This document shows, one piece after another, positions 26,210 to 40,360 of a stretch of 64,000 nucleotides of DNA. The notes beneath the pieces were generated by a model, which was given only the letters and a program-made list of their open reading frames with translations, had not been told where the DNA came from and ran no database searches. The first letter of the stretch is position 1. Every line of letters begins with the position of its first letter. The position numbers and the translations under genes were made by a program. This DNA is from Enoplolaimus lenunculus (lineage: Eukaryota > Nematoda > Enoplea > Enoplida > Thoracostomopsidae): assembly GCA_030248215.1 (NCBI GenBank), contig JASANG010000662.1:62001-126000 (forward strand), written 5' to 3'.

Positions 26210-29200
26210 CTAACCAATCACAGACGAAATTACTTCACTCGCTACTTGATCGTTAGAACTAAAATATTAAGTCACTGGTCAGTCAAAGGAACATGAATGT
26301 GTTTGAAACGAAATGGCACGCGAATTTAAACCTTACTTTCACGAAAGCTTGTACGCAACTAAAGGTTTTCATTCAACAGTTTAAAGGTAAAAAATGAAGG
26401 CAGTTTTAGAGAATTTGCAGTATCAACTTATTTTTCGCTACACGTGCTTTGCCGAAACACGCCAAATGCATATTACCGGTTCGTCGTTTTAAACACTGAA
26501 CTCCAAAGTCACGCAAACCTATTGCTACAATGACTCTAATAATAATAATGTAAACACTATAAGTTTTATGCTACCATCATAATAAGATGAGATGCCGCAT
26601 AAGCTGCATAGAACAACTCATAATGTATCTCAACCAATAACACTGCTATTGATAACACTAAGCATTGCGACGGTTAGCGCTTTAGCAGAGCGGAGGTTTA
26701 TATGATTATACAATTGATTAGTTGGCTAAATTAAATATACTTTTTTGTGTGTAGATTATGTTCACAACCAAGATAGGATAGTTGCAGAATGCAAGCGGAA
26801 TTATAAAATACCTGAACCGGAAGGTCAAACATACCGGAACCGGAAAACAAAAATACTTGTTACCGAAAAATTCATTTTTAAGCTATATTATCGCTTTTAC
26901 TGAGAAACACATAGTTTATTATTAGAGATACCAAGATTGGATGATGCATTATTCAACAAAAGTATGTAACTGGGTACATTCTGTGTAGGAAGTAATGTAC
27001 CCGGCACGCGTTGCATTATGTATCCGGCATCGAAAATGCTCCCCTTATAGTTTAATTTAGAGTTATTGTATATGACAGCGCCGTCCTCCAAATAAGGAGA
27101 GGGTCGGCCAAAACCGCAAAACATTTTCACGTAATTTTCGTTTTTTATAGATTCTCATTTTCAACACAAAGTAAATTCGCCTTCAATGTATGTTTAGTGA
27201 ATTTCGGAGAATCTTATTTCATTAAATGGCAACGAACATTCTAGGTTTTATTCAGAATTGTCCAAAATTCGTCTAGAACTTCTAATAAATAACTCAGAAA
27301 TTTTGAAGACACGGTTGCAGCATTTGCGCAAACCGGACGTTATATATTTATGAGATATTTGGTTCTTCCTCTGTCCACTCGAACATCATTGACAATTGAA
27401 GTGCTATATGTAAACACACCATTGAGAATGCTAAAATCTTGAAACAACAGCAGTAGCTGGAAAACGTATGATAAATTATAGGGTATGACACAAATAGAAA
27501 ATTTTGGGAACACACCCAGATTTGAACAATAAAGTTACGAAAATATGAAAATACTCGAAAATGTTCGAATGAGAAAAATTTTAAATACCGAAAATACCGA
27601 AAAATTCCGGGGAAAAATACTGGATTTATTATCGGAACCGGATAGTAAAAATACCGGATCTCCATACCGGAACCGGAATTCCGCTCGCACCCTGGATAGT
27701 TGTGGTCAAATAGAGCGCTACTAAAATAATACCTACCCTGAAAAGGTCTTATACACTATTTTCCTTTACAAAAATTGCAAAATGTGCTGTAAAGTTTACA
27801 TATTATTGTTTTGACTGACAATAGAATTCCATTTCATATCTTAACCGTTTTAACGAATCAGTTATGATCCACAAATCTCTGACCCAAAAAGATTAATCAC
27901 GGCCCAGCTTAGTTGTTGCTGCACACATAAGATAGCTACCTCAACTGTCGAAAAACACTTTTGCTCAAACTGAATAAAATAAAACCATTAGAATATCAAA
28001 CTCATTTACCGGACAGTAAAATTTAGCGTAACAGTTCCATCTGTTATCAGTGCCATTTTCGCCCGAACAAGCGCTGGGTACTCGCCACGATAAACGCCTG
28101 ATAATAATAAGGTGTGGGCAGATTTTCCTTCAGGAACTTTGTCGCTACGCTCGCATACCGCCATCCCTAGGAATTGAGTAACCTGTTTCACTGCGTCTGA
28201 AATAGTTATAACCACTTGATCAGTTGTGTCCAATTTTTCTGTTGAAATTAAGCTTGACAAAACACTCTGATTCATGTTCGAATTCATGCAGGTATTCATC
28301 AACACTGAGCATTATAGCAACCAATACAGTTTTACGCTCAAGAACCTCTCTTGAAATTGTATTTGCTAAAACGGTTGGCACAGTCACGTGAATCAATAAA
28401 TATACCTTCATTGCGCTGTTCCGATAATTTATTAAATGACCATGCTTGCCAGAGTGCAACCGGAATTCCGGTTCCGGCATTTTTTCACCTTCCGGTAAAT
28501 TTTTACCACAATTAAAATTCCGGTATTAAAATTTGGTCGGTGGAAATTAAAGTATTTTACTTAAAAACAGGAAAACCTTAAATACAGCAGCTAAAGTAAA
28601 TACCTATCGCCAAATAGGTTTATTTTACCAATAATATTGCAAAAAAATAAAATTAAAATGAATTTTTCGGTGGCATGTATTTTTCATTTTCGGGTTCCGT
28701 TTCCGGTAATTTTTTCAAATTCCGGTTCCGGTAAATTGTAATTCCGGTTGCACCCTGATGCTTGTATATAAAATAATGCTGACGTTATAAATAGACACAT
28801 GCTGCATGCGTTTATACAAAACACAAGAAGGTATTCGGAGGACGAAACTTAATTATTGTGTACTTCAGTTTTCTTTTTATAGTAACCTCTTTGCGCATTG
28901 CGCAATATTATTTAGATATCACTGAAAATTTTTTTAGAAAGTTTACAGATTGTTATTGCTCAATATTTATCCCAAAAAACTTTAGAGCGCATTTGAGCAG
29001 GTTTTGGTGAAAAACATTTTTGGTTCCACCACAATTGCCCGGCTTACTGATACATTTTTTACCTTCAATAGTGTTCAGTGTTGCTAGCGCGTATGTTTCC
29101 TCCATCTGGTGAGTTTCTCCAAGTTCTTCCCATGCGGTACCAAAATTTGCTTTAACAACGCGTTGCATAAAATCAGCAACGCCAAGCTCGACGTCTTCCA

Positions 29201-32200
29201 GCTAAAACATTAAGCAAACAACTTAACACTAACACGAAAACAACGCTTACAAACTACTAATCCTTTGAAGATGTAACAAAATATTATGGTTTTAAAATAA
29301 TGTAAAGCTTCTTACCACGTATTCATCCGGATACCCTTCGTCAGTATCCGGTTCGCCGGTATTCGGATCACAATCTTTGACGGTGAATTTCAAAACAGCA
29401 TTGAAGGTGCAGGATACTAAAAATAAAAACAAAAACCGCACATTTTACTGATATTTTTGCTCAGCTTACTGCATTTCTGTGTCCAAATTTATTGACATAC
29501 TTTAAGAAAATGTGTCAATCATTTTATTTTGTATGCATTTTTAGTCGTCGCGATTTTTACAAAAAGCAGCTGAGAAGAAATATTAATACTGCACACAACT
29601 TCATACATTCCTTTTAAAACGGACGATTTCAAATTTACTTTAACTTTGTTATTCCGCGTTATCCCTGGATACGGTTTTGGCTATGTTTATTGATTTTTAG
29701 CTACACTGTTTTTCACCAGTAGTTGCACACTATTTGCTTACCACTACATATCACATCAAACTAAGGCACAATACCAAATAAAAATACAGTTTACACCCAC
29801 CAGTCAACTCGTCTTGCGGCATTTTCACCAATACATACGCAGTTGCCGGTTGATTATACATTAAGCGTGGGCAAGGAATGGTAGTCGCTATTTCGAATCC
29901 GTCTGCGCCAGGTTCCATCGAGATTTGAACGTTTTCAAGGAGTTGATCAGCTAATGTATTCCGAAGATCGTACTAAAACATTAAAAATTATATTTTTTAT
30001 GACGCCAAGTGAAGATTTTAAAGCCCATATTTAACCTGTCTTGAACTCGACATCAAATTACAAAATAAATGTCATGCAAAACCAAACTATGGAGTTTCTT
30101 CAGCATTCGTATGGCCATAAAAACACTAAACTACTTCACGAAGCGCATACAAAAAAAGCAACCAGCTAAATTTAAAGTGGTTAATCTTGCATGTGGGTTC
30201 GCAATTGGGTTTGAGGGATTACCCACAAAGCCCTTTACACCGTCGGTCTATACGAGTTGTCGAGAATGGTTAATCGGTATTTCCGTTTAAGACGACTCAC
30301 TTTACAAGGCACAACCAGCGGCGCTTTTTATTTTCGTATAAAACAGATATGTGGAGATTTTTGTAGAAATTTTTTCACTCACAACCGTGAAAGTTACAAA
30401 ACTGATTATGTGTTTGTGTTCTCATTTTACTATCGACTTTTGTCCCCACGATTTCCAAGCGCACTACGCAGGTGGACAGCTATCGACCTTAATCCCCACA
30501 CTAAGTATTTTATTCTTGGAACAGCTACAATTTCTAATAAAGCATTTTTACATAGTTTTGCTGCACAAATCTGATGACCGCTTGGAACGCAGAACCTAAG
30601 GACTGACAGCTCCCACACTGCGTCCTTTGCAATTGCCTGAGGTCGAGCAGCGGCAACTATGTCGACGAACGTGATATAACAAAAAATAACAAAACTAAAT
30701 GACAGAAAACTTTCTTCATGTTAGTGTGTTCAAGTGTAGGGGAAGTACAAAAGGTTTTTGAAGATCCTATTGTTTTCTATCGTGAACAAACGATGAGTCG
30801 CTTTTAGCACACATATTTCTTAAATTAATAAAGTATTTTTAATAAATATAAATAATTTTGTATATGCAAAAATTCATTTTCAAAATAACTAAAACGCCGC
30901 GTAGGAATCGGCGGTGCAAAATTTTGAATGCTGTTGGAATCACGGAAATTTTTGTCCACAACTAAAACGATAAATTTATTCTCACTTGGAAAACAACGTG
31001 ATGCGCAAATGTGTGCTTAATGCAAACTACGTTGTATTCGGTTTCAGCTTCGGTCAACTCAATAGGGTCATTCGATTTTAACAACGAACCCAAAGAAGCG
31101 AATGTTGGAATTGCCGCTAACTGCTCTGAAACAACAAGATACTGCAAAAAGTGACGCAACCAATATAATTCCTTCAGAATCGATATAATACAAAACATAA
31201 TTACATATGATTATTCAATTATGTTAGATTATATAATTAAAGTAAACACAAGCATCTACATTAACTTAATTCACCTACCTGCATATACATCTTGTCTTGT
31301 GGCTTTAACCTTGTCATCTTTCTTCAATATAACTGGTTCAGTTGCTTAAACAAGAATTAATATTAAACTGAGACAATATAACATTTACGAAATTCGTATA
31401 AAACATTCAAAAGAACCAAGTTCTGAAATTAGTTTTCTTTTAACCCTAATAAGTAGTGAAATAATGCAAAAAGTGGATAATTTTACGATTGAGTATTGTG
31501 GCGTGCATAACAGCATTTCTTCCGTAAGGAGCCCCTAAATTTCATATCGTATTTAACGATTGGTTGTGCAATTTATCTAGTTGAACAAGACCTTTTTGTT
31601 CAATGATGTTTACAAAATATTCTGAAGTGTTAATTAGCGCCGTTTACACAGTCAGTATATTTGCAGAGTGCTAACTTCAACTTGCCGCGACTTGAGCGTA
31701 TTTCGCTCGTCAGGGGAGCCGTAATTTATTATGTGCTTCTTTATTTTCCTCAACAAATTGTATCCCTCTTCTGCTGGGTTTATTTCCTTTCGACTAACAG
31801 TATATTTTCCTTTTTCTATTTAATATAGTTGATATGCCCGCTATTCGCATTTTTGCGATTGAGCAAGGTAATATTCGCGCTTACATTTTCATGTAGAATA
31901 TACAGAACAAAGTTGCAATTATTACAAGCACTTTGTATAATAAACAAAACAACCGCTTTGGATAGTAAACCTAACAATCACTTTAGATAGTAAACCATAC
32001 GCATGATGTCCAAGAATAATGTTCTAACATGAATCATTCAGTATTCTAAATTTCAAGTTTTCTTAACAAATACATTTTAAAGATTTGAGCCTTTATCGCA
32101 ACTGTATATATCAAGTTTGCAAAATTAAAAGTAATATTAAATTTTGAGCTCATGAAGTAATCATGCTTCAAAACCAATAACTAAATATTACTCAAGACTC

Positions 32201-35200
32201 CGTGGCGTTTGGTTTTCTATGATTATGACAGTATTCTATTGAAAATGTATATTTTGATTTCCATGGTTTCTATTAACAGGAGTTTTTATGATTCAGTTTT
32301 CAATATTTCACAAATTTGCGGTCATTTATTAAAAATGCCTACTTGTACTACAGTGTTTTTTCGCTTAAGCTCAACTTTACGGTACAGCTATTGAAAAAAG
32401 CTACAAGGCGTCCAGTGAACACACAATGTGCGGTATGTGAGGGTGCGTAAATCTTTTACAAATCATTGGTAAAGTGATAACTGAGAGGCTTACCACTTGG
32501 CATAGCAACCTTTTTATCTTCGGCTGAAATTGGATGTGCAGCCAGCGGAACCGACTTGAAATCAAATGGCGTGTCATGTGGCTCTTGACAATAAGTCTCA
32601 AGTGCTCGTTCCAATCCAATAATCGATACTTGTAATCCTTAAACCAAACTAATTTTACAAAACATCTGTCACGGTTGCTTCAGAAAGTCTTCAAATAACT
32701 CAACAAACCCTGAAGTACAGCGCTATTCAATAGCTAGTTATACCGAACACGACAGTTCAATTGGTTATCAAGCAGTCAATGGCGACTGACTGATACGCAT
32801 AACAAACCACGCGTAAACACTTGAAAGTCATGCAGAATTACGGAAAGAATTGCACTAATTTTTGCTTCCTAACCGACTATAATATGTAGAGTAATCAAAA
32901 TATACTGTAGCAAACCAACCGTTCAAAATATATTGCGAATTGAGCGCAGGTGAATTCTGTTCGAGTATTGCAAGATAGTACGCGGCACGATCGCGAACTT
33001 CGTCATCAGTGTCAAGTAAACAACGACCAAGAAGTACTTTGATATTAGGCAACAACTCATCACACTGAGCGCCAAATTTCGCCAATGCAGTAATAGCAGC
33101 TGCAACAGACAAAAATATATTAAGTCTTAAAATATAAAACCAGTAAGCACGTCTCCCTCAATCGTGAACATTACTTATCTGCAGTGAAATACTAATAGAA
33201 GAATTTTCAAAGGGGTGACTAACAAGAAAATAATTCACGTCTCTTTAGCAGAAAATAAGACGTTTAAGTATGAAAAACTAGGGCGCACTATTTTAAAGTT
33301 TAGGAGATATGATTCTAGAAATAATAACAAACAAATATGTTGATGTTCGTAAGATACAGAGTGATCTTAACCGACAAAAAAGTAAATTCACCTGCGCGCA
33401 CGGTGGCACTTTCCAGAATAACACGGTTATAAATAAATCTGATATATTTTGCTGGGTTTTGACCCTTGGGTCCTTCGCAGCCGAGTAAATGCAGAATGCG
33501 CGTTGCCAAACTGACATGCTCACAATCTTCGATGAATTCGCATAAATAAGCCAGTCCTATAAAAATAGCAAACTATAACACAGAGCAAGCAAAACAAAAT
33601 CCACCAATGATATCTTTGAACGTTAATTGTCAAATATGCACAATGCGCCAGCCAACGATGGTATGGTGTTTTGCAAGAGCACAAAATACCTGTTTCTTTG
33701 GACTCAGGATTTTCTTCAATGATTGTTATCAGAGAGTCAACAATCGCCTTTTTAAATTCAAATCCACCCTGAAATAGAAAAAATATACATGCGTACTACA
33801 AAAACAACGCATTCGCAACGAACAAAACACAGAATACATGTTGTCAAAAATAGTTCTCTAACACATTTTTAAAACAATGCGTCCACAAAACAGAATTACT
33901 TCATCACGCAACATTGTAGACAAAAAGTTCATCATTATCGCATGTTTTCGAGGATAACGCATGCACAACGACCTGAAACACAAACCAGCACTTATGATTG
34001 AAACATTTTGCAACGGGTTTTAGAAAACTGTGTATCTTAAAGGTGAACGAAATTCAAGCAGCTTTTCCATGCACCAGAGTTATTATTGTTATAATTATTA
34101 ATATTATTATTACTGTTCTTGTTATTATTATTGCTGATGTTAATGGACTGAACATAACAGACACAATTAGACCTAAGAAAAATTCCAATGATTTCGGGGT
34201 TTACTACTGGGATATTGTGGTCTTGCCCCTGGTTGAGCGTCATTAAGCATTAAAAATAAAACGTTTTTGAGCGTCAAACACACTTTGTTTAATTTTTCGG
34301 CTATAACGTAATGGATAAGCGTGCAAAATGTGTTTACAGTAATATACGACCAATCAGGCACAGTCAGACGAGATGACATCTCTAGTCACACACAAAGCTG
34401 CGACTACGGACTAATATACCGGATAAAGCGACAAATCTCGTTCACATAACAGAATTATGAGAAAGCAATGGTTCTGAATACCTTATTGCATCAATAACAA
34501 CAATTTTGAATTCGTCTGAAATTTCTGAGACAAATGTAGAAATCTGCTTCATCAGACGGTCCACAGAAGATTCAGCTCCAGTTTTTAGTAGAGTGGTAAT
34601 CGCCAAGGTCGCGATAGACCGATTTTGATCCGTAATCAGATTTTCCAAGTCAACATTGCAACAAGTAACCGCCGCTGGATGGTTGATAGCAACCTATAAC
34701 AAATTCAAAAAATTTTGATACGAACACAACCCTGGATTCGTTTAAAAACTTTTAAATTTTAAGATCAAAATTGATATATATGTGAACTCTTGGCGTAATG
34801 CATCAAAAGGTAAAAGCAATAAGGCTAATTCAATCTGCAAACTTACCTTATTTAACGTCCGGACCGCAGCAAACCGTAATGAAGGCCTAGGACTTGAACA
34901 AAACAACTGTAGAACGTTAATCGCCGGCTGTAGTTCCTTGACAGTGATATGGCGCATGCTTACAATCGCAGATGCAGCTTCATAAATGACCAAATCGCAC
35001 TTGTGCCGCAAACAGCTTTCCAAGAAGTCAAACAACGGCGTTCCAGGACTAAATGAACATGCATATCAAATTAACAAAAAGTGGTTCCGACATTTTCAAA
35101 CGACAAAAAACGTGTCAACAGTATCTGATTATTTTGTGAAATAATTGAAATAACCGCTCGATATTCACACCAACATATTCTATTAAATGCAGCAACTCAC

Positions 35201-38200
35201 CCAGAGTCATCTTCCCATATTAATTTGCTTGCAATTCTTATCTAAAAAATAAACGCATAAAATTCGTCTCGCAACGTTAACTAATATCTAACGTTTTTCT
35301 AACGTTCAATTAACCAGCAAATGTTATACGAGTGAGGTAATGAACTAAACAGGTAATTGTAAATTTAGGGAACCGATATCTTTTTTTCTGGAACAAACCT
35401 CGATACTTTAGGTTTACAATATCTTTAGACAGAATGGGGTGAATAGTAGCATATAAAAATATATGCCTTTACCAGGGTGCGACCGGATATCCGGCTACGG
35501 CTCCGGCAAGAAATCGGCATCTGGCTCCGGCTTCGATATTTTTTATTCCCGGATCAAATGTCTGCATAGTTGAGGTAACATACACAAATTGTCCTGTATA
35601 ATATCATATGATACTAGAATTTGAAATTTGAATTTTTGAATATCACGCTATAGTTCTGATCGCGTATGTGCCGGAAATGAATCCGGCTTGCTTTTGGTAT
35701 TTTTAAGTGCATATGTGCCTCTGTCATCCCACATTCTATTCATTTATAACCACGCGAAGATTGCACTGTCCCGGTGAATATCATATAATATTCGTTGTAA
35801 TTTTGGAATATCATATGATATTCGCATAAATGTCCACTAGTATCATGTGACATACCGTCTCATGTACACAAAGAACACCTGTTTCCATTCCAAAATTCTG
35901 GCTAGGCCTCTTGAAGATAAGTCAAAACTAAGCTTAAGCGAAACAATAGCCTTAAATCCAAAGCTACATACACCTCTGTTTTATAGTATCTTACAAAAAC
36001 TGGATGCCATTTAAATAAACAATCGAATTAACTATCTGGTTCCGGCCAGATATTAGATTATCCGGCTCCGGCTCCGTCAGTTTTGGTATCCGGTCGCACC
36101 CTGACCTTTACTACGGGGTTATTGCTGTAAGTAAAATCATCTGCACTAGTTTCGGGCAATACTTAATATCATAAGATAAAATTCCCAAACGTACCAAAAA
36201 CGAGACAGCATATGGTGACTTCAATCCATGTTTGCTAAACTTTAGAACCAATTTATTCACTGCAAGTCGGTCGGATTTTCGTATGTTGTACAGCACGCCG
36301 AGCGCATGCATCTGAAATTAAAGACGCCGAATGGTTCAGTACATCTCATACATTTTGCGGCATACACAGTCAAATTGACAATCGTATCGTGGCAACGTTT
36401 ACTCGCTCACCACTGCAGCAATTCGTTAAACAAAGGCGCGAGGATATCTAAATTTGCTCTAAATTAATCTGGTAAAAAATGATTACTTATGAGACCGTGG
36501 CAACGTTTACTCGCTCACCACTGCTGCAATTCGTTAAACAAAGGCGCGAGGATATCTAAATTTGCTCTAAATTAATCTGGTAAAAATGATTACTTATGAG
36601 ATGATAAATTTGTGTGAACACACTGCCACTTAAAGAAGCAATACTTTATTACTTAAAAAGCCCTATCCCATGCTGTTTACTAACTGTTATTGGTCATTAA
36701 AAGAACTATATAATATCAGTTATAACTTTGTTTTTACTTGGATCATAACGTTATCTGAGTTGACAGCTTCTTGAACTTCGTTTACCCAACGACGAACTAC
36801 GTCTGGACTTTGTTTCGTCAAATGCTTAAGATTACACAAAACAAAAATATGTAGCCTGAACGGTGTAATTTTAAACAAGTTACATAAAACAAAACGTGAG
36901 TTTTTTGCACAGAAAATAAACATTCTTGCATAAATCTAATCAATAACCTATGTTCATTAAAAGGCATGCCCACAGAGCCTAGCTCAAGCCTCCCACTCTG
37001 TAAGTGCACAAGCTCCCTGCTTTCAGCGGCTAAGCAGCCATAATTAAAGTGCATCAATGAACGTCCAAGCTTGAATGTTTTGAAAATTAATGGTATCGGA
37101 AAAAATCTCACAATGATTTCATGTCATGATATGATCAATATTTTTATGTTTAATCAACGACCTTTCAAAAGTATCAAAATGGAGCACATTTCAAGTTTGT
37201 TCAGAGCTATAATATAAACCAAATACGCACAAGTGACGATACAAGCGCAGCGCTTGATACAGCCGGGACTTTATCGACAATTGCTTGTTTCATGTAACGT
37301 TCAATAGCTTGAAGCATAGTCGCCTACAATCATGTTTAACAACAATATTAACACAATACAATAACCTCATCGGCCAACGTTAAGGTTAAATTTAGTCGGG
37401 TAATAACGTCTGCAAAGTTAATAATGTATCGTGAAGTTTGCAAGATTGGACTGCAAATACAAATTATACGCGGATACAAAAAAATCCTTTGCAAACACTG
37501 GCAAAACATTTAACCTAGCTTTTGGATTTAAAGCACCAAAATAGTTCGAAAACTGCAAATCCCCAAACTATGCAGTGATAACTTGGTACACAATAATTGA
37601 TAGCCCCATAAAATACTGTGCTCCATGTTCACTCGGTAAACCTAGCTATTTAAATATTTAAGTAAAAATAAGTGTAGAAAACGCAACAAGGCCATAAAAA
37701 TTTATCACCTACATCTGTTATTTTGCATAATGCACGAATAGCTGCGGCCCGATAAAGATCTTCTTTGCCAGTCATATCTTTAGTTAAGCTAAAACAAAAT
37801 ATCTTTAGGATGATTTATGTATAGTTGCTGCTCACAGCAATTGGAACATACTGTGCAAAATTTTCTATTATGATATTACGCTACCGAACGCGATAAACTT
37901 GTGCGTGTTAATACAATTCAAAAATATTTTTATATCAGCAGCGGTACAGTGTTGCAATGTACGTAACCAAAAATTTAAAAGCATAATACCTGCTCGTGAC
38001 AATAATCACATCATCAGCCATATTTGCCAGTTCTTTAATTGCCAGATAAACTAATCGACGAAGTGTCGGCTGCAAACAAACTATATTTCATACAGTACAG
38101 TTATACAACCTTACAAAACTCGCATTGTACGCTTGCTTTCGTATTATATATACACTAATGCAACCACACAATGTCGTATTGGAAGCCTCCTTTCTAGACA

Positions 38201-40360
38201 TATACACTAATGCAATCAAAAAATCGCACTATATACACTAATTCAATTATAAAGGTCGTGCTGGAAGCCTCCTTCCCTTATTATATACACTAATGCAACC
38301 ACAAAAGTAGGCCTGTAACCATCCTTCTTTACATATCCTTCCGTCAGTGTGGAAGATCCCGCGTTTGCAACTGAGTTTCAGTCCGATTTGAGTTGATACT
38401 ACAAGAAGTGTGCCGTTACGACGATGCTGTTGTTACTACACTTACACCTATAAGACAGTTACCACTTGGAATAAAAGCGAATTTGCTTACGTAATAAAGA
38501 TGTTTGCAACAGGAGGAAAAAAGAAATACTTGATACATTCAAAATTGGTTGGGATCTCAGAACGAAGTAAAATACGTATGTAGTCAAGTAAACATACATC
38601 TTTCGATTGCCATAACTTCGTCACTGCGAAAAATGCTTCCGTTGCATCGGTTCGACCGATATGCTCGCCCTAGTTATGAATATGTAATTAATTTAAATGG
38701 AATATGTTCAGCTCCACATTTTCTTTTAAATACTGACAGCTGGGCAAATTTCGAAAACGCTAAATTGAAACCGAACAATCCATAAATAATTATACTACCA
38801 TCACTCTAATGATACCTTTTGTTTTTAAGATGACTATATGAACCATTTAAAATTAAGCACAACGAACCTGATTCAACAAATACATCAGCTTGGTCAGAAT
38901 GTGACAACATTTTCGTGCCACTATCGGAGTTACGTTGAAAATTCGAGCCTAAACCATGATATGACAGCATAAAACAACTATTTAAGTACGTAATATTGGT
39001 ACGATAGATATCTGTGACACAATGACTAGCGATGTTAGGGATACAGATGTTATAAAAATGTGGACACTTATAGTATAACTGCTAACTGTTTTAATTTGCA
39101 CAACCGTAACGCTCTGGTCGATTTAGTACTGCATTCGCCTAATTTTGTACTAACGGAAATGTATCCAGTACATATATATACATACATACATGTGCTTTCT
39201 TCAGATATTTCACACATGGACACTTGAACATACATACCTCTTGTAAGACAGTTGTTTTGTCCAAACTTTGAAATGGATTTCCAGATGCGGCTAAAATGTA
39301 AACAAGTGCAAGTGGATTTACACTAAAAATATAATTTGCGTTGTCTTCAATAAAACAGATAGTCCACCAATATCCTCATTTTACTTATTGACGTTTACAT
39401 TTTACCACCATTGTGATTAAACTTGTTACTACGTACTATACGGCGTATTAATATTATAAAAAGCGTTAAACTGTGTCTTTAGTAAACCTTGTGACGTGAT
39501 CTGAATCCGGCTACCCTTGTCTAGAAAAATAGGAAACCTCAAAAAATTAATTTTTGAAACAAAATTTAATTGAATTCGAAAACAGGTACCAAAAAATTGG
39601 GTTAAAACACTGAACTTTGTTTAATGAATTCAAATCTAATACTATATTGCATTCAAATAACATAATGTAGCTAACAATTCTTCCTCCCGTGGCTTAAGGT
39701 ATCCAAAGCGTTTATGTGACAAAGCTTAACACCTCACTCTGATGAATTTTCAACACTTTATAACGATTCTATTCCACTTTTCTATGTTTTTGTAGCGTTG
39801 TATTCAGTTGCAATATTTGTTTGCCCAATGTTCCTTTTAAGAATATCCAGTTGCCGTAGGCACTATAAAATAGACGTGGCTATGATTAAGGCTATTCATT
39901 TTGCTTAGGGTTAGGCGTAGTCACAGATTCATTTTTACGCTGAAGTGTAGACTTAGCCTTAGGAATAGGAAAATGCTAAGATTTATACTGCTGCGCTCGT
40001 GAAATAATCAGCGTTATAGTAACTCAATAAAGACTGTAAATGATACGGGCACAAGCAAACATTTACATTACGTGTAACTTGAACTTAAAATACCGGGGCC
40101 GGATGTTGTTTTAGTGCCGGTGCCGGATAAACGGTCGCACCGCGATACAATTTGAATGCAATCTCGTGTTACATTTGAATTCATTACTCGGCTCAGCTCT
40201 GGCCGAATATTACACTACGTATACGGCTCCGGCTCGGTCAGTTTTTGGTATCCGGTCGCACCCTGATATATAATATATACAATATATACGTATATCTATA
40301 TGCCGCTACAAAAAACTTACAAAACTCTTCATCTTTTTTATCTCGTCGCAGGTAGTTCAT
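26210..40360 (-). CDS. COPG1: Coatomer subunit gamma (COPI coat), complete, 896 residues, 24 coding exons
   Basis: Subunit of the COPI coat that drives Golgi-to-ER and intra-Golgi transport. Exons from 5' to 3': 40321-40360 (ATG at 40358-40360), 39238-39290, 38868-38948, 38598-38669, 37990-38069, 37713-37788, 37231-37323, 36738-36824, 36195-36311, 35201-35241, 34847-35048, 34482-34693, 33900-33972, 33690-33768, 33392-33556, 32920-33099, 32494-32637, 31279-31344, 30986-31125, 29801-29972, 29316-29416, 29063-29201, 28010-28238, 26210-26258. They total 2691 nt, and every junction keeps frame. The N-terminal trunk is an adaptin-type solenoid with [29 protein letters not shown] and [10 protein letters not shown]. 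The C-terminal appendage has [13 protein letters not shown] and [10 protein letters not shown]. Human COPG1 is 874 residues. The apparent stop near 28006 is really a GTAAATG donor: the last 16 codons lie 1.75 kb downstream, beyond a hAT-type insertion. Invertebrates usually have one gamma-COP gene, so the symbol is by homology. Confidence 0.97.
26785..27694. mobile_element. hAT-type element, CCGGAACC family, 910 bp, in last COPG1 intron
   Basis: Ends CAGAATGCAAGCGGAATT and AATTCCGCTCGCACCCTG with an exact 8-bp duplication GATAGTTG (26777-26784, 27695-27702). ACCGGAACCGGAA blocks lie near each end. It is the longest intact copy in the window, but no transposase frame is present. It separates the last two coding exons of COPG1. 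Confidence 0.9.
28450..28757. mobile_element. hAT-type MITE, CCGGAACC family, 308 bp, in COPG1 intron
   Basis: Ends CAGAGTGCAACCGGAATT and AATTCCGGTTGCACCCTG with flanks ATGCTTGC / ATGCTTGT (28442-28449, 28758-28765; 7 of 8). Closely similar in its ends to the copy at 220-628. Confidence 0.88.
34078..34142. repeat. ATT-rich microsatellite in COPG1 intron
   Basis: Imperfect TTATTATTG / AATATTATTATTA run. It creates Asn/Ile-rich chance frames. Confidence 0.75.
35473..36103. mobile_element. hAT-type MITE, GGCTCCGG subfamily, 631 bp, in COPG1 intron
   Basis: Ends CAGGGTGCGACCGGATATCC and GGTATCCGGTCGCACCCTG with flanks GCCTTTAC / ACCTTTAC (35465-35472, 36104-36111; 7 of 8). The interior has GGCTACGGCTCCGG-type repeats and several ATATCATATGATA palindromes. 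Confidence 0.88.
36388..36602. repeat. Recent tandem duplication, 107-108 bp unit, in COPG1 intron
   Basis: Units 36388-36495 and 36496-36602 both begin CGTGGCAACGTTTACTCGC and differ at only about three positions, so the duplication is recent. Confidence 0.95.
38148..38310. repeat. Short irregular tandem repeat, ATATACACTAATGCAA
   Basis: Four copies of ATATACACTAAT(G/T)CAA are interleaved with two copies of TGGAAGCCTCCTT. It lies in a COPG1 intron. Confidence 0.75.
40085..40264. repeat. Right-end fragments of the GGCTCCGG hAT subfamily
   Basis: Two right termini, GGTCGCACCGCG at about 40130-40143 and TATCCGGTCGCACCCTG at about 40248-40264, lie in direct orientation, with CGGCTCCGGCTCGGTCAG before the second. 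The ends match 36060-36103. No left ends were found. They lie just before the first COPG1 coding exon. Confidence 0.6.

Noticed and set aside
34300-34345. tRNA-like A box (GTAATGGATAAGCG)
   Set aside because: No B box follows at a suitable distance and no acceptor stem pairs.
38120-38320. CRISPR-like spaced repeats (ATATACACTAATGCAA)
   Set aside because: Eukaryotic intron, irregular spacing and only four imperfect copies: an ordinary tandem repeat.
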